DNA of 39,095 nt from Nocardia carnea (GTDB taxonomy: Bacteria; Actinomycetota; Actinomycetes; Mycobacteriales; Mycobacteriaceae), in contig NZ_JARWNW010000053.1 in NCBI RefSeq assembly GCF_029868325.1, positions 1 through 39,095 of the forward strand, written 5' to 3'. How positions within the stretch are numbered: the stretch's first letter is position 1; each line of letters opens with the position of its first letter. A program made the position numbers and the translations under genes. This document shows positions 25,569 through 34,648 of the stretch, piece by piece. The notes under the pieces are model-generated. The model saw only the letters and a program-made list of their open reading frames with translations. It made no database searches and was not told the origin of the DNA.

Positions 25569-27425
25569 GTGACCTATCAGGGGCAGACCGGTACGACGGA
25601 TACCGGCACCGATCCGGCGTATGTACCGGATCGTGAAGTATTCGACGCCTATACCCATCGGCAGATCTGGGACCTCGCACGCGAGCGGCTGGCACCGGCC
25701 GAGCTACGCCGGGTAGCCGACGCGTGGGGTCGCACCGCCGACACATTGGAATCGGCATTCGACGAGCACGCCCGCGAACTCACCCGGCTGTCCGGCGAAT
25801 GGTCCGGTATCGCGGCAGCGGCGGCGATGCAGGCCGCGACCGCCCTGGTACGGGCCGGCGACGATACCGTCGAAGTCTGCCGCACGATCGGGCATCTCAT
25901 GACGGCGAATTCCGATGCCGCCGAATCGGTCCGGGCTGCCATCCCACCGCCGCCGGAACCGTACCGGCCGGATCCGGATTCGGCTGTGGAGGCAGCGACC
26001 GGAGGGCAGCGGCGTACGGCCTACAACCTCGCGGCGGCCGCGGCGACAGCGACCGCCCAGGACGCCATGACCTTCGGATACAACCCGACCATCCCGGCGA
26101 GCGGCGACAACGTTCCCCGGTTTCCCGCCGCGGTCGCCACGGCGCCGGAAGGTCCGGGTATACCGGCGGTTCCGGGCCGAGACCCGGACACGACATCGGG
26201 CACGGGCCCCGGAGCGACCGCCGGGGCGGATCCCGAATCGCCGGAATCCACGACTTCGCACATCGACGGGGATACGGCCCCCGTTTCCGGCCGAACGGGC
26301 AACGGACCGCAACCGTCACCCGGCAACGCTTCGGCGCCCATGCCGACCGTTCCGGAAAACGAATCGCAATCGGCGGGTGCCCGCTCGGATTTGTCATCGG
26401 AAGCAGGCTTCCCAGCGGAGGTCTCAGGGCCTTCGGCCGAATCTCCACAGCCGGACAACACTGCGGCCCCCGGCCCTCCCCAGCCTCCGGACGCGCCCGC
26501 CGGCGATACAGCACCCGCTGCCGCGTCTGCACCGGACACCCAACCGGCACGCTCGGAACCCGCCGCCCAGCCCTCCTCGGCCCCGGCCGACCGCGGAACA
26601 GGCCCGTCTGCCGGCCCGGGCGTCACCGATCTTTCGCCGCGCTCACCGGCGAGTTCACCCATCACCGGCGCTGCCGCCCCGATACCGCCCGGCCCCGGCC
26701 CGGCAGGTCCGGCCCCGGCAGGACCTGTTCCCTCCTCGCCGCCCGGCACTACGGGTGGTGGCGCCGCACCGGGCCACGGCAGTTCGACCGGCGGCACTTC
26801 GGGGCCCGCGCACGCACCGGGCACCAATACGCCACTACACCGTCCGGCCCCGGGCATCCAGCCGAACTACACCGGCGGACCGGGAGCAGCCCCTGGCACA
26901 CCGCCCGCTTATGCACCGGGTGCCACGGCACCCTCATCCGGCACGCCGGCCGCCGGAAACGAAAAATCTCCTGGTGGGGCAGGCAGCACTGTGCCTGATG
27001 CACCGGTAGTCCGAGCGCCCACTACATCAGGGGCGACCGCTGCCCCCGAGCAGGCGGCCGTCCCCCATTCCCCCGACCCGTCCGTCCGGGCCCCGGCCGG
27101 CCATACCGAACCGGTTGATCCACCGCTGCCCGGGCAACGCGAAGCGCTCGGCCCCGCCGGCACGGGCCCGAACAGTTCCACGACGGAAGGACACGACCAT
27201 CCCGGGCAGCGGCCGGGACGGCTGGTCCCCACGGGCATGCCCCTGCCATCGTCCGCCGGCGTACCTGCCACCCGCCCGCCCGATTCCGAGCGGACCAGCC
27301 CTGACTACCTGCACGCAGCGAACGAAGAACTGACCGCGACCGAGCCCAGGGTGCCACCGGTTCTCGGTGAATACACCGAAACCGAACGAGCCGAACGCGG
27401 CGATCCGGGTGGCGGGAGCCGCTGA
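25569..27425 (+). CDS. PPE-like/WXG-fold ESX cargo with long Pro/Ala/Gly-rich tail
   Basis: A 618-residue protein. The first ~130 residues are helical: IWDLARERLAPAELRRVADAW, then an LSGEWSG turn (WSG at 78-80) and a long helix to VRAAIPPPPEP. This is the helix-turn-helix shape of WXG100 and PPE proteins, with WSG as the turn. The remaining ~480 residues are disordered and rich in P, A, G, S and T, like the tails of EspB- or PPE-type substrates. Start GTG 25569 has AAGGGGG upstream; the frame is open back to 25416 but would overlap the previous gene. The stop codon overlaps the espG ATG (TGATG), so the two are translationally coupled. I infer that EspG chaperones this protein for ESX secretion. 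No PE-type motif is seen. Confidence 0.72.
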   Translation: MTYQGQTGTTDTGTDPAYVPDREVFDAYTHRQIWDLARERLAPAELRRVADAWGRTADTLESAFDEHARELTRLSGEWSGIAAAAAMQAATALVRAGDDTVEVCRTIGHLMTANSDAAESVRAAIPPPPEPYRPDPDSAVEAATGGQRRTAYNLAAAAATATAQDAMTFGYNPTIPASGDNVPRFPAAVATAPEGPGIPAVPGRDPDTTSGTGPGATAGADPESPESTTSHIDGDTAPVSGRTGNGPQPSPGNASAPMPTVPENESQSAGARSDLSSEAGFPAEVSGPSAESPQPDNTAAPGPPQPPDAPAGDTAPAAASAPDTQPARSEPAAQPSSAPADRGTGPSAGPGVTDLSPRSPASSPITGAAAPIPPGPGPAGPAPAGPVPSSPPGTTGGGAAPGHGSSTGGTSGPAHAPGTNTPLHRPAPGIQPNYTGGPGAAPGTPPAYAPGATAPSSGTPAAGNEKSPGGAGSTVPDAPVVRAPTTSGATAAPEQAAVPHSPDPSVRAPAGHTEPVDPPLPGQREALGPAGTGPNSSTTEGHDHPGQRPGRLVPTGMPLPSSAGVPATRPPDSERTSPDYLHAANEELTATEPRVPPVLGEYTETERAERGDPGGGSR

Positions 27426-28141
27426 TGGAATGGGTGTTCACGCCGGACGAGTTCAGCTACCTCTGGCAGACCGAGACCGGACTCGACCGACGGCCCCATC
27501 CCATTGATCTCGCACCGCGGGCCACCGCCGCCACCGAAAGCGCGCGGTCGGCACTGGAGCTGGAACACCGGTTTCCGCCCAACGGCGACCCCGACCTCAC
27601 CGGAACTCTGCGGTTCCTCGCCCGGACCGATGTCACGCGGGTGACCGTATTCGGGGATGATTTCGACGGTTCCGGCCGGCGCGGCGATCCCGTGCTCGCG
27701 GTGGCGGTCGGGTTCGGGAATTGGGGCGCGCTGGTACGCGCGCAGAACGGGGAGATCACCCTGATCGCGTGTCATGCGCGGACGGTGGGCAAACACCTGG
27801 TCAGCACGTTGGGCCCGGCCCGGGCGGGCCGCTTACCCGCTATGCGCGCACCACGCGCCGCGGTGCTCTGCCCGGAGCAGGGCCCCGGCGCGACCGGCCC
27901 CGTGGAGATCCGGGCGCGCCGGCTGCGGGAGGCGCTGCACCGGCCGATCGACGCCCGCGGGTTCTTCACCATCACGGTCGCACCGGAGGATCCGATGTCG
28001 CCACCTCCGATCCACCGCACCTGGCTGGATTTCACCGGCGACGGACGCTATCTGCTGGCCGCCGGGCCCGATCTGTCGCTCACCCCGGCCGGCGATTCCG
28101 GTCTGGCCGCCGAGCTCACCCGGCTTGCGCGCCTCCGCTGA
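27425..28141 (+). CDS. EspG family ESX secretion-associated chaperone
   Basis: A 238-residue cytosolic protein resembling EspG, the chaperone that binds the helical tip of PPE proteins, keeps PE-PPE pairs soluble and delivers them to an ESX (type VII) machine. The N-terminus EWVFTPDEFSYLW is characteristic. Central strand and helix patterns (VTVFGDDFD, VLAVAVGFGNWGALVRAQNGE) and the C-terminal region fit the family length. It starts within the stop codon of the PPE-like gene. No EccC, EccD or MycP core genes are in the window, so this is a cargo cassette that must use a machine encoded elsewhere. A GC hairpin follows at once. Confidence 0.85.
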   Translation: MEWVFTPDEFSYLWQTETGLDRRPHPIDLAPRATAATESARSALELEHRFPPNGDPDLTGTLRFLARTDVTRVTVFGDDFDGSGRRGDPVLAVAVGFGNWGALVRAQNGEITLIACHARTVGKHLVSTLGPARAGRLPAMRAPRAAVLCPEQGPGATGPVEIRARRLREALHRPIDARGFFTITVAPEDPMSPPPIHRTWLDFTGDGRYLLAAGPDLSLTPAGDSGLAAELTRLARLR

Positions 28142-28148
28142 GATATTG

Positions 28149-28165
28149 GAGCCGCTCCGCGGCTC
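28149..28165 (+). terminator. Hairpin directly after espG
   Basis: GAGCCGC and GCGGCTC pair over 7 bp around the loop TCC, eight bases after the espG stop codon. There is no T tract. Together with the larger stem that follows it probably ends the ESX cassette transcript. Confidence 0.5.
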
Positions 28166-28167
28166 GA

Positions 28168-28259
28168 GGGTGGGGCCCTTATAGGCCCGGTTCTTCACTC
28201 CTCCGCTCCTCCGCTTCGCTCCCCCGCTCCGTCGCTCCAGAACCGGGCGGGCCCCACCC
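28168..28259. terminator. Large 21-bp interrupted inverted repeat between convergent genes
   Basis: Arms 28168-28178 plus 28185-28194 pair with 28239-28248 plus 28249-28259. This gives 21 paired bases with one six-base bulge (28179-28184) and a 44-base loop. It separates espG (plus) from the HhH-GPD gene (minus) and should act as a bidirectional terminator. The loop carries a 22-base motif found again at 38730-38751. Confidence 0.65.
28212..28233 (-). repeat. Dispersed 22-base repeat, copy A
   Basis: Read on the minus strand, this 22-base element (GACGGAGCG...GGAGC...AAGCG) matches positions 38730-38751 on the plus strand at 20 of 22 bases. Both copies are intergenic and beside a hairpin at the 3' end of a gene. 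Such GGAGCGAGGG-type elements appear to be multi-copy in related genomes, as far as I recall. Confidence 0.55.
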
Positions 28260-28266
28260 CAGGGGA

Positions 28267-28839
28267 TTATTTCTGTTTGGCCGCGGCCTTCATCTGTTTC
28301 TTGAAGGCGCGGACCTCGAGCAGTGTCTCCCCGTCGACGATATCGGCCGCCGAACGGCGCGATCCCGGCTCGGCGTAGTCGCCGGCCGCCGCCTCCCAGC
28401 CGGCCGGCCGGATATCGAGCTGTTTGCCCAGCAGGGCGAGAAAGATCCGGGCCTTCTGGTCGCCGTAGCCCGGCAGCGCCTTCAACCGCCGCAGCACCTC
28501 TTTGCCGTCCGGGTTTCCGGCGGTCCAGATCGCCGTCACGTCGCCGTCGTAATGTTCGATCACATATCGCGCCAGATCCTGGATCCGCCGCGCCATGGAC
28601 CGGCCGTAGCGGTGAATGGCGGGCGGGGTCGCCGCCATCTCCTCGAACCCGGCCTGATCCGCCGCCGCGATGGCGTGGATATCCAGCCCGCCCATCCGGT
28701 CGGCGATCTTCTTCGGACCGCGGAAAGCGTGTTCGAGCGGGTACTGCTGGTCGAGAAGCATCCCGATCAGCAGCGCCGGCGGACTCTCCGACAGCAGCTG
28801 GTCGGCCTCGGGTTCCTGCGCGAGACACAACTTGGCCAT
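28267..28839 (-). CDS. HhH-GPD family protein
   Basis: A 190-residue protein of the uncharacterised actinobacterial HhH-GPD family related to base-excision DNA glycosylases. The helical N-terminal part begins AKLCLAQEPEADQLLSE and has LLIGMLLDQQYPLEHAF, the usual start of the glycosylase helical core. The hairpin region reads LKALPGYGDQKARIFLALLGK (about 120-140). The strict catalytic Lys and the GPD-loop Asp of EndoIII are not obvious, and no iron-sulphur cysteine cluster is present. Activity is therefore uncertain. ATG 28839 has GAGGAG upstream. It is divergent from the methyltransferase gene across a region with repeat hairpins. Damage recognition or structure-specific DNA binding are both possible. 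Confidence 0.8.
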   Translation of the reverse strand: MAKLCLAQEPEADQLLSESPPALLIGMLLDQQYPLEHAFRGPKKIADRMGGLDIHAIAAADQAGFEEMAATPPAIHRYGRSMARRIQDLARYVIEHYDGDVTAIWTAGNPDGKEVLRRLKALPGYGDQKARIFLALLGKQLDIRPAGWEAAAGDYAEPGSRRSAADIVDGETLLEVRAFKKQMKAAAKQK

Positions 28840-28860
28840 GGCCTGCTCTCCTCACTGCGG

Positions 28861-28996
28861 CTGTCGAGCATGGGCCGGGCTACCGGTTACGGCCTCCTCC
28901 GGGCCCGACCCACGCACGCCGCGCTTGTCGAGCGTGAGGGCGGGCCCTGCGTGGTTACGCTTCGGCACCGCCTCCGGGCCCGACTCCCTCACGCTG
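28861..28996. repeat. Tandem imperfect palindromes, REP-like
   Basis: Two imperfect copies of a 60-75 base unit start near 28861 and 28925. Each begins TGTCGAGC, contains GGTTACG, then CCTCCGGGCCCGAC, and ends in CACGC. Each folds on itself; in the second, GCGTGAGGG and GGGCCC pair with GGGCC and CCCTCACGC. They fill the divergent gap between the HhH-GPD and methyltransferase genes, where terminators are not expected, so a repetitive extragenic palindrome is likelier. Confidence 0.55.
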
Positions 28997-29029
28997 TGTA
29001 CTACCAGCGATCATCCCACGCTCCCGAGT

Positions 29030-29041
29030 TAGGCTCACCAC
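29030..29041 (+). promoter_or_regulatory. Candidate leaderless -10 box of the methyltransferase gene
   Basis: TAGGCT (29030-29035) is followed by six bases and the ATG at 29042, with no Shine-Dalgarno sequence. This is the same spacing as at 2597 and 16927. The -35 region is not recognisable. Confidence 0.5.
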
Positions 29042-29899
29042 ATGCCACACACGGCGATACACCCACCCAACACACTGGATGGACACGGACCCATGGACAG
29101 TTTCGGGTTACGCCCCGACCGATTCGACGCCGCCGGCCAGGATCAGCTGGTCGATATCCGCGACCTACAGGCGGCGCTCCCCGGACTCGACCGGTTGCGC
29201 GACTGGGCGCATCAGGCGCTCGCGCTGCAGCCGGGCGAAAAAGCCGTCGATATCGGCTCCGGCACCGGCTCCGAGGTGATCACCTTCGCGGCGGCGGTCG
29301 GCCCCACCGGTGTCGCCGCCGGGGTGGAGCCCGACCCCAACCTGCTGGCCGCTGCCGAGCGGCGGGCAGCCGCTGCACATTCCACCGCCACCTTCCACTC
29401 CGGCGATGCCTACGGTGTGCCCTTCGGTCCTGAAACCTTCGACGCCGTACTGTGCGAGCGCGTGTTCCAGCACCTCACGGCGCCCGCGCGCGCGGCCCGC
29501 GAGATCGCGCGTGTTCTGCGGCCGGGTGGCCGGGCCGTGGTGATGGATGCCGACTGGGGTTCGGCGATCGTGCATCCCGGTAACACCCGGGTCGTGCGTG
29601 AGGTCGTGGACACCCTGATCTCGGCGACCACCAATCCCTATTCGGGCCGCCGATTGCAGGGCCTGCTCACCGCCGCGGGCCTGGAGGCCGAGAGCACCGG
29701 ATCGCATGCGCTGGTCCAGGAGCGGATGGTGGGAGCCGGCGCGCTGGTCAGCAGGATTTCCGCCATGGCGGTAGCGCGCCGGGTGATCACCGAGGCCGAA
29801 CGTGAACAGCTGCTCGCCGACCTGGCCGCGGGCGCCGCGAGCGGCGATATCCACCTCTCGGTGACGATGTTCGCCGTGCACGCCCGCAAACCGGCCTGA
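29042..29899 (+). CDS. Class I SAM-dependent methyltransferase
   Basis: A 285-residue methyltransferase of the UbiE/Methyltransf_11 type. Motif I is KAVDIGSGTGSEVITFAAAV (about 80-98), motif II VEPDPNLLAAAERRA, motif III FHSGDAYGVPFGPETFDAVLCERVFQHL, and post-motif ARVLRPGGRAVVMDADW. The acceptor cannot be told from the sequence; relatives methylate quinones, sterols, polyketides and small metabolites. The start has no ribosome-binding site but lies six bases after TAGGCT, which suggests a leaderless message; ATG 29093 is an alternative. It ends four bases before the convergent aminotransferase gene. Confidence 0.88.
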   Translation: MPHTAIHPPNTLDGHGPMDSFGLRPDRFDAAGQDQLVDIRDLQAALPGLDRLRDWAHQALALQPGEKAVDIGSGTGSEVITFAAAVGPTGVAAGVEPDPNLLAAAERRAAAAHSTATFHSGDAYGVPFGPETFDAVLCERVFQHLTAPARAAREIARVLRPGGRAVVMDADWGSAIVHPGNTRVVREVVDTLISATTNPYSGRRLQGLLTAAGLEAESTGSHALVQERMVGAGALVSRISAMAVARRVITEAEREQLLADLAAGAASGDIHLSVTMFAVHARKPA

Positions 29900-29903
29900 T
29901 TCC

Positions 29904-31229
<1,326 letters not shown>

Positions 31230-31380
31230 TTACGGGCGGCCGGTGGTGCCGGGCGCCCCGGGCCACGTTACCCGGACGTCCGCGACGGCTGGGAGGTGTT
31301 GGGATTCTCGGTGCCGATCGGGGGACGTCACCGCGGCGGATTCTCGTCCGGATCTCCGGTGAGCACCGGTCCGGTTCAAG

Positions 31381-31475
31381 GGGACCCCGCGCACCCGGCA
31401 GAGCCCGTTGACCCTTGCTGCCTTCCGGCCCTGGGGGAGTTCACAGGATGCGCGCCGCGCGGGATCCGTGGGCCA
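31381..31475 (-). ncRNA. ffs: Signal recognition particle RNA (4.5S, small bacterial type)
   Basis: On the minus strand the universal SRP RNA core is present: GGCCGGAAGGCAGCAAGGGT, containing the GGAA tetraloop and the asymmetric Ffh-binding loops. On each side long arms pair (5' GGATCCCGCGC with 3' GCGCGGGGTCC, with one G-U), giving a ~95-base hairpin. It binds Ffh to target membrane proteins co-translationally. Ends are set from the pairing and may be off by a few bases. Location before the aspartate aminotransferase gene matches M. tuberculosis. Confidence 0.93.
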
Positions 31476-31555
31476 GTGTAGCCGCATCCGCGGACACCGC
31501 GCAGCGGGGGCCTCGTCACCGGAACGGGACAGGAGGGCGACCCGGTCCGGAACAG

Positions 31556-31595
31556 AAAACGGCCCCGCCGGTGGAATGCTCCACGGACGGGGCCG
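31556..31595 (-). terminator. Rho-independent terminator of tRNA-Ser
   Basis: On the minus strand, CGGCCCCG pairs with CGGGGCCG and GTGGA with TCCAC around a four-base loop, with a three-base internal mismatch. TTTT follows (A run at 31556-31559). It begins five bases after the tRNA 3' end. Confidence 0.85.
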
Positions 31596-31599
31596 GCTG

Positions 31600-31685
31600 C
31601 GGAGGATGCGGGATTCGAACCCGCGAGGGCTGTTAACCCAACCCGCGTTCCAGGCGAGCGCCATAGGCCACTAGGCGAATCCTCC
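31600..31685 (-). tRNA. tRNA-Ser (GGA anticodon)
   Basis: An 86-base type II tRNA. The acceptor stem GGAGGAT/ATCCTCC is perfect and the discriminator is G. The anticodon loop CTGGAAC gives GGA (plus-strand positions 31649-31651), reading UCC and UCU serine codons. The long variable arm (GGGTTGGGTTAACAGCCC region) and T arm GCGGGTTCGAATCCCGC are typical of tRNA-Ser. CCA is not encoded and must be added by the CCA-adding enzyme. It is followed at once by an intrinsic terminator. Confidence 0.96.
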
Positions 31686-31880
31686 GCCGAGCAGCATACC
31701 TGCCACCCCGGCGCATCGTGAAAACGCCCGCTCATTCCGGCCACCACGCACGGTCCGCCGCCGGGGCAACCCGGCCGACATAGCATGAATCACCTTACCC
31801 CGCAAGATATCCAATGCCCGAGCCCCGCTGAGCACCCAATTGTGACGGCCGTCGCGCCCGACCGCGGCGACGGTGCCATT

Positions 31881-32579
31881 ATGGGCGCCGTGGATCCCCA
31901 GGTGATCGAGATCGTTCAGAGTTCCCCGGCCTGGTGGCAGTCGTGGCTGCCGCTGCTCGGTTCGCTCGCGCTCGGTGGTGCGGCGGTGATCGCCGTACTG
32001 GTCAACAATCGGACGAACCGGGATGCGATCGCCGCCGCCGACGAACGGGCCCAGCGGACCCTGTCCATCGCGGCCCAGCAGCAGACCGCCAGCGCCGCGC
32101 AGCAGGCCGATTCCACCCGGCTACAGCTCGACGCCGCCCACTCCCAGGTGGAATCCGCACATGCCGTGGCCCTGGTCCAGGCGAGCGAACACTGGCGCCG
32201 GGACGCCGTCACCGGCGCGGTGGCCGATTCGCTGGGTATGTCCAGCCGCATCTGTCAGGCACTGCGCCGCGACGAGGACTGGACCGACGAACTGATCGGT
32301 GATCTGATCCACAACCTGGAAGCCGGCTCCGACCGGGCCAACGTGCTTCGGCTGGTCGGTTCGGATACGCACTACAAGCAGTGGCGCCGGCTGGCCGATA
32401 CGCTCTCCGACGTCCTGCTGTCGGCCCTCACCCTGCAGCGTAAGAAGCTGCAGGACGCCCCGCCGGAGGAGATCCGCGCGGCCCGCGACCACAAGACCCA
32501 GATGCTGGGCGAGGTACGCGTGGCCGAACGCGACCTCATCATCGCCACCCGCGAAGAACTGGGTATCGACCCGAACTGA
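31881..32579 (+). CDS. Membrane-anchored coiled-coil protein of unknown function
   Basis: I do not recognise a named family. The 232-residue product has one N-terminal transmembrane helix (WLPLLGSLALGGAAVIAVLV, about 21-40). A long Ala/Gln/Glu-rich coiled coil follows (about 48-100, with AADERAQRTLSIAAQQQ). The C-terminal part is a mixed helical domain with HWRRDAVTGAVADSLGMSSRI and a charged end. A similar layout occurs in many actinobacterial stress or phage-related membrane proteins, but nothing specific can be claimed. Start is uncertain: ATG 31881 puts the membrane helix near the N-terminus, while ATG 31785 adds 32 unconserved-looking residues and would sit inside a TAGCAT box (31781-31786) that may itself be the -10. 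Convergent with the WS/DGAT gene. Confidence 0.65.
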   Translation: MGAVDPQVIEIVQSSPAWWQSWLPLLGSLALGGAAVIAVLVNNRTNRDAIAAADERAQRTLSIAAQQQTASAAQQADSTRLQLDAAHSQVESAHAVALVQASEHWRRDAVTGAVADSLGMSSRICQALRRDEDWTDELIGDLIHNLEAGSDRANVLRLVGSDTHYKQWRRLADTLSDVLLSALTLQRKKLQDAPPEEIRAARDHKTQMLGEVRVAERDLIIATREELGIDPN

Positions 32580-32581
32580 GT

Positions 32582-32598
32582 TGCCCGTCAGGCGGGCA
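32582..32598. terminator. Short hairpin between convergent genes
   Basis: TGCCCG and CGGGCA pair over 6 bp around a five-base loop, three bases after the coiled-coil gene stop and 41 before the WS/DGAT gene end. No T tract. Weak candidate. Confidence 0.35.
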
Positions 32599-32639
32599 TA
32601 CGCGCTACCACGAAGGCCGCGCCGCGCGGAGGTCACTCG

Positions 32640-34322
32640 TCAGTCCCGTAGTCGTGGTAGTTCACGCAGAGCATCCCGCAGATGGCCGGCATAAGTGTCC
32701 GGATCCACGACCTCCGGGTCGGCATGTACCGACAGCGTGACGGTCTCGCCCAGCCCGTGGATCCCATGGGTGAGATGCATCACCGAACCGAGTGCGGGGA
32801 ATCCGCCGGTGAACCGCACCGGCGCGCCGCCGAAGGCCAGATCGGCCGGACCACGGTTCACGCTGGACACCACGGTATGCCCGGTGATCTGCTCGGGCGT
32901 GCTGTCGATCGGATAATCGCGCACGTCCCGGCGCAACAGCAACGGCGGTAGCACCGCATCGACGGCGTCCTGCGCATCGTGCAGCGGATGCCGCGCGCGT
33001 TCGCGGCGAGCGGCCAGTTCCGCCGCGATGATCGTGGCCCGGCGTCTCAGGTCGGGTTCATCGGCGGCGAGATCGACACCGAGGCTGCGATAGTTGTTCC
33101 GGACCCCGCGGCGCGGCGGCAGGGCCATCGGCACCTGCGCCCCCAGCCGCACGACCTGCTCACCTCGCCCCAACAGATACCGCTCGAGTGCGATCGATAC
33201 CGCCGTCAGACCGACCACCGTGACGCTGAATCCGGGCACACGGAAGGCCTCCGCCGGGCATACCAGCATCCGTACCGTATGCCCGGCCACCTCGGCGGGC
33301 CTGTTCAGCGGCCCGGGCGGATATCCGGGCCCCGGCGGCGGAACCCGGCCGGCGGCGGTGAGCGCCGCCAGTTCGTTCCGCGCCCGCGCGGCGGCCATAC
33401 CGCGTCGGACCGTCCGGCCGACACCTACGGGCAACGTCACGGCGGCCCGCAACGGAGCGAGACAGATCGCTGAAATCGCCGACAGCCCGGCGCCAGGGAG
33501 CGTGGGCACCCGATCGGCGCAGGGCGCCGTCGCCGGTTCGTTGCCGCCCGGAGAGGCGAGCTCCCGTTCCGAGGGCGCAGACCCGACCTGCGGTAGCGAC
33601 TCGCCTGCTCCGTGCAGGGACAGGTCCTCGGCCGGCTCCGGGGCCTCGGCACCGATGGGCCGCGCATACCCGTCTCCTGCCGTACCGGGTTCCCCCGTCT
33701 GCGGCGACGGCTCACCCGCGCCGGACAGACACTCCGCGGTCTCCGGAATTGCGTCACCGACGGGATGCTCGGACCTGCCTCCGGTAGGCCGTGGGCGACC
33801 GGCCTCCAGCACCGGCTTGCTCCCGGATGCGTCGGACCCGGGCTCCGGTGGCGTGGGGCCGGCGAAGAGACCGCGGGCAATCCGGGCAGCACCGCGGCCG
33901 TCGACCAGTGCGTGCGATATCTGCAGCACGACCACTGTCACCTGCGGGTCGGGTACCGGACTGTCGCGGATCCCGCGGAAGATGTGCAGTCGCCACGGAG
34001 AAACCTGCGCGTCGACACCGGTGCCGGTCAATCGACCGAGGGCGGCGAGTAGTTCCGGCCAGTGGTCCGTGGGGAGCCGGTGCTGTCGAATGTGCGCCGC
34101 GGTGGGCTCGGCGGGAATCCACATCGGATAGGCCAGGCCCGTGGGATCGTCGTATAAACGCAGCCGCAGTTCCGGGACAGCGGCGCACCGTTGCAGGATT
34201 TCGGCGTGTAATGCACTGTCCGTGCGGGTGGACTCCGCGAAGCAGTAGAGCAGGAACTGGTCGTTGCGGGTACGCCGGGACAGCCAGTACATGGTGGCGT
34301 CCGGAGCTGCCAGCGAGATCAC
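32640..34322 (-). CDS. WS/DGAT-family acyltransferase-like protein with altered active site
   Basis: A 560-residue protein with the two-lobed layout of wax ester synthase/diacylglycerol acyltransferases. The canonical HHxxxDG motif reads SHALVDG at 136-142: the second His, Asp and Gly are kept but the first His is Ser. Other family-like stretches are PGPLNRP in the middle and VVSSVNRGPADLAFGGAPV towards the end. An insertion of about 120 low-complexity residues (roughly 155-275, Pro/Glu/Gly-rich) lies between the lobes and makes the protein longer than the usual ~460. It may make storage lipid (triacylglycerol or wax ester) from acyl-CoA, or be a diverged acyltransferase. Start GTG 34322 has AGGGT upstream. 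It is probably transcribed apart from DUF397, given the hairpin between them. Confidence 0.75.
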   Translation of the reverse strand: MISLAAPDATMYWLSRRTRNDQFLLYCFAESTRTDSALHAEILQRCAAVPELRLRLYDDPTGLAYPMWIPAEPTAAHIRQHRLPTDHWPELLAALGRLTGTGVDAQVSPWRLHIFRGIRDSPVPDPQVTVVVLQISHALVDGRGAARIARGLFAGPTPPEPGSDASGSKPVLEAGRPRPTGGRSEHPVGDAIPETAECLSGAGEPSPQTGEPGTAGDGYARPIGAEAPEPAEDLSLHGAGESLPQVGSAPSERELASPGGNEPATAPCADRVPTLPGAGLSAISAICLAPLRAAVTLPVGVGRTVRRGMAAARARNELAALTAAGRVPPPGPGYPPGPLNRPAEVAGHTVRMLVCPAEAFRVPGFSVTVVGLTAVSIALERYLLGRGEQVVRLGAQVPMALPPRRGVRNNYRSLGVDLAADEPDLRRRATIIAAELAARRERARHPLHDAQDAVDAVLPPLLLRRDVRDYPIDSTPEQITGHTVVSSVNRGPADLAFGGAPVRFTGGFPALGSVMHLTHGIHGLGETVTLSVHADPEVVDPDTYAGHLRDALRELPRLRD

Positions 34323-34379
34323 CGGCCCGACCCTAGCCCGTCACCGCGACCCCTATCGCGGCCAGGCAACGGTTGCGGA

Positions 34380-34424
34380 CAGGCAAAGGCCCCGGGCCAA
34401 CCGGGCCCGGGGCCGTACTGCCTG
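34380..34424. terminator. Strong hairpin between DUF397 and WS/DGAT genes
   Basis: GGCCCCGGGCC (34388-34398) pairs perfectly with 34404-34414 around a five-base loop. An outer stem CAGGCA/TGCCTG (34380-34385 with 34419-34424) extends it. No T tract follows on the minus strand. It likely ends the DUF397 transcript upstream of the WS/DGAT gene. Confidence 0.6.
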
Positions 34425-34438
34425 ATATCGGGATTACC

Positions 34439-34648
34439 TCAGGCGCCGCGGCGATCTCCCGCCGACACGCCGGACAGGAACTCGGCCCATTCGCCGGGCG
34501 CGAAGGCCAGTACCGGCCCGTTGCCGCGATCCTTGGTATCTCGGACCGCCACGTTGCCGTCTACGAGAAATGCCACCTCCACGCAGTTCCCGTCCGGGCC
34601 ACTGTATGAGCTTTTCCGCCACACAGCACCCGTCATATCCACCTTCAC
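34439..34648 (-). CDS. DUF397 domain protein
   Basis: A 69-residue protein with the complete DUF397 signature: WRKSSYSGPDGNCVEVAF, VAVRDTKDRGNGPVLAF and APGEWAEFL. DUF397 proteins are abundant in Streptomyces and Nocardia and are usually encoded next to a helix-turn-helix (XRE/WhiJ-like) regulator. The pair is thought to act as a developmental switch or toxin-antitoxin-like unit. No such partner gene is visible here: the upstream 390 bases are non-coding and the downstream gene is a WS/DGAT. It is therefore an orphan. Start GTG 34648 has AAGGAG upstream. Confidence 0.9.
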   Translation of the reverse strand: MKVDMTGAVWRKSSYSGPDGNCVEVAFLVDGNVAVRDTKDRGNGPVLAFAPGEWAEFLSGVSAGDRRGA

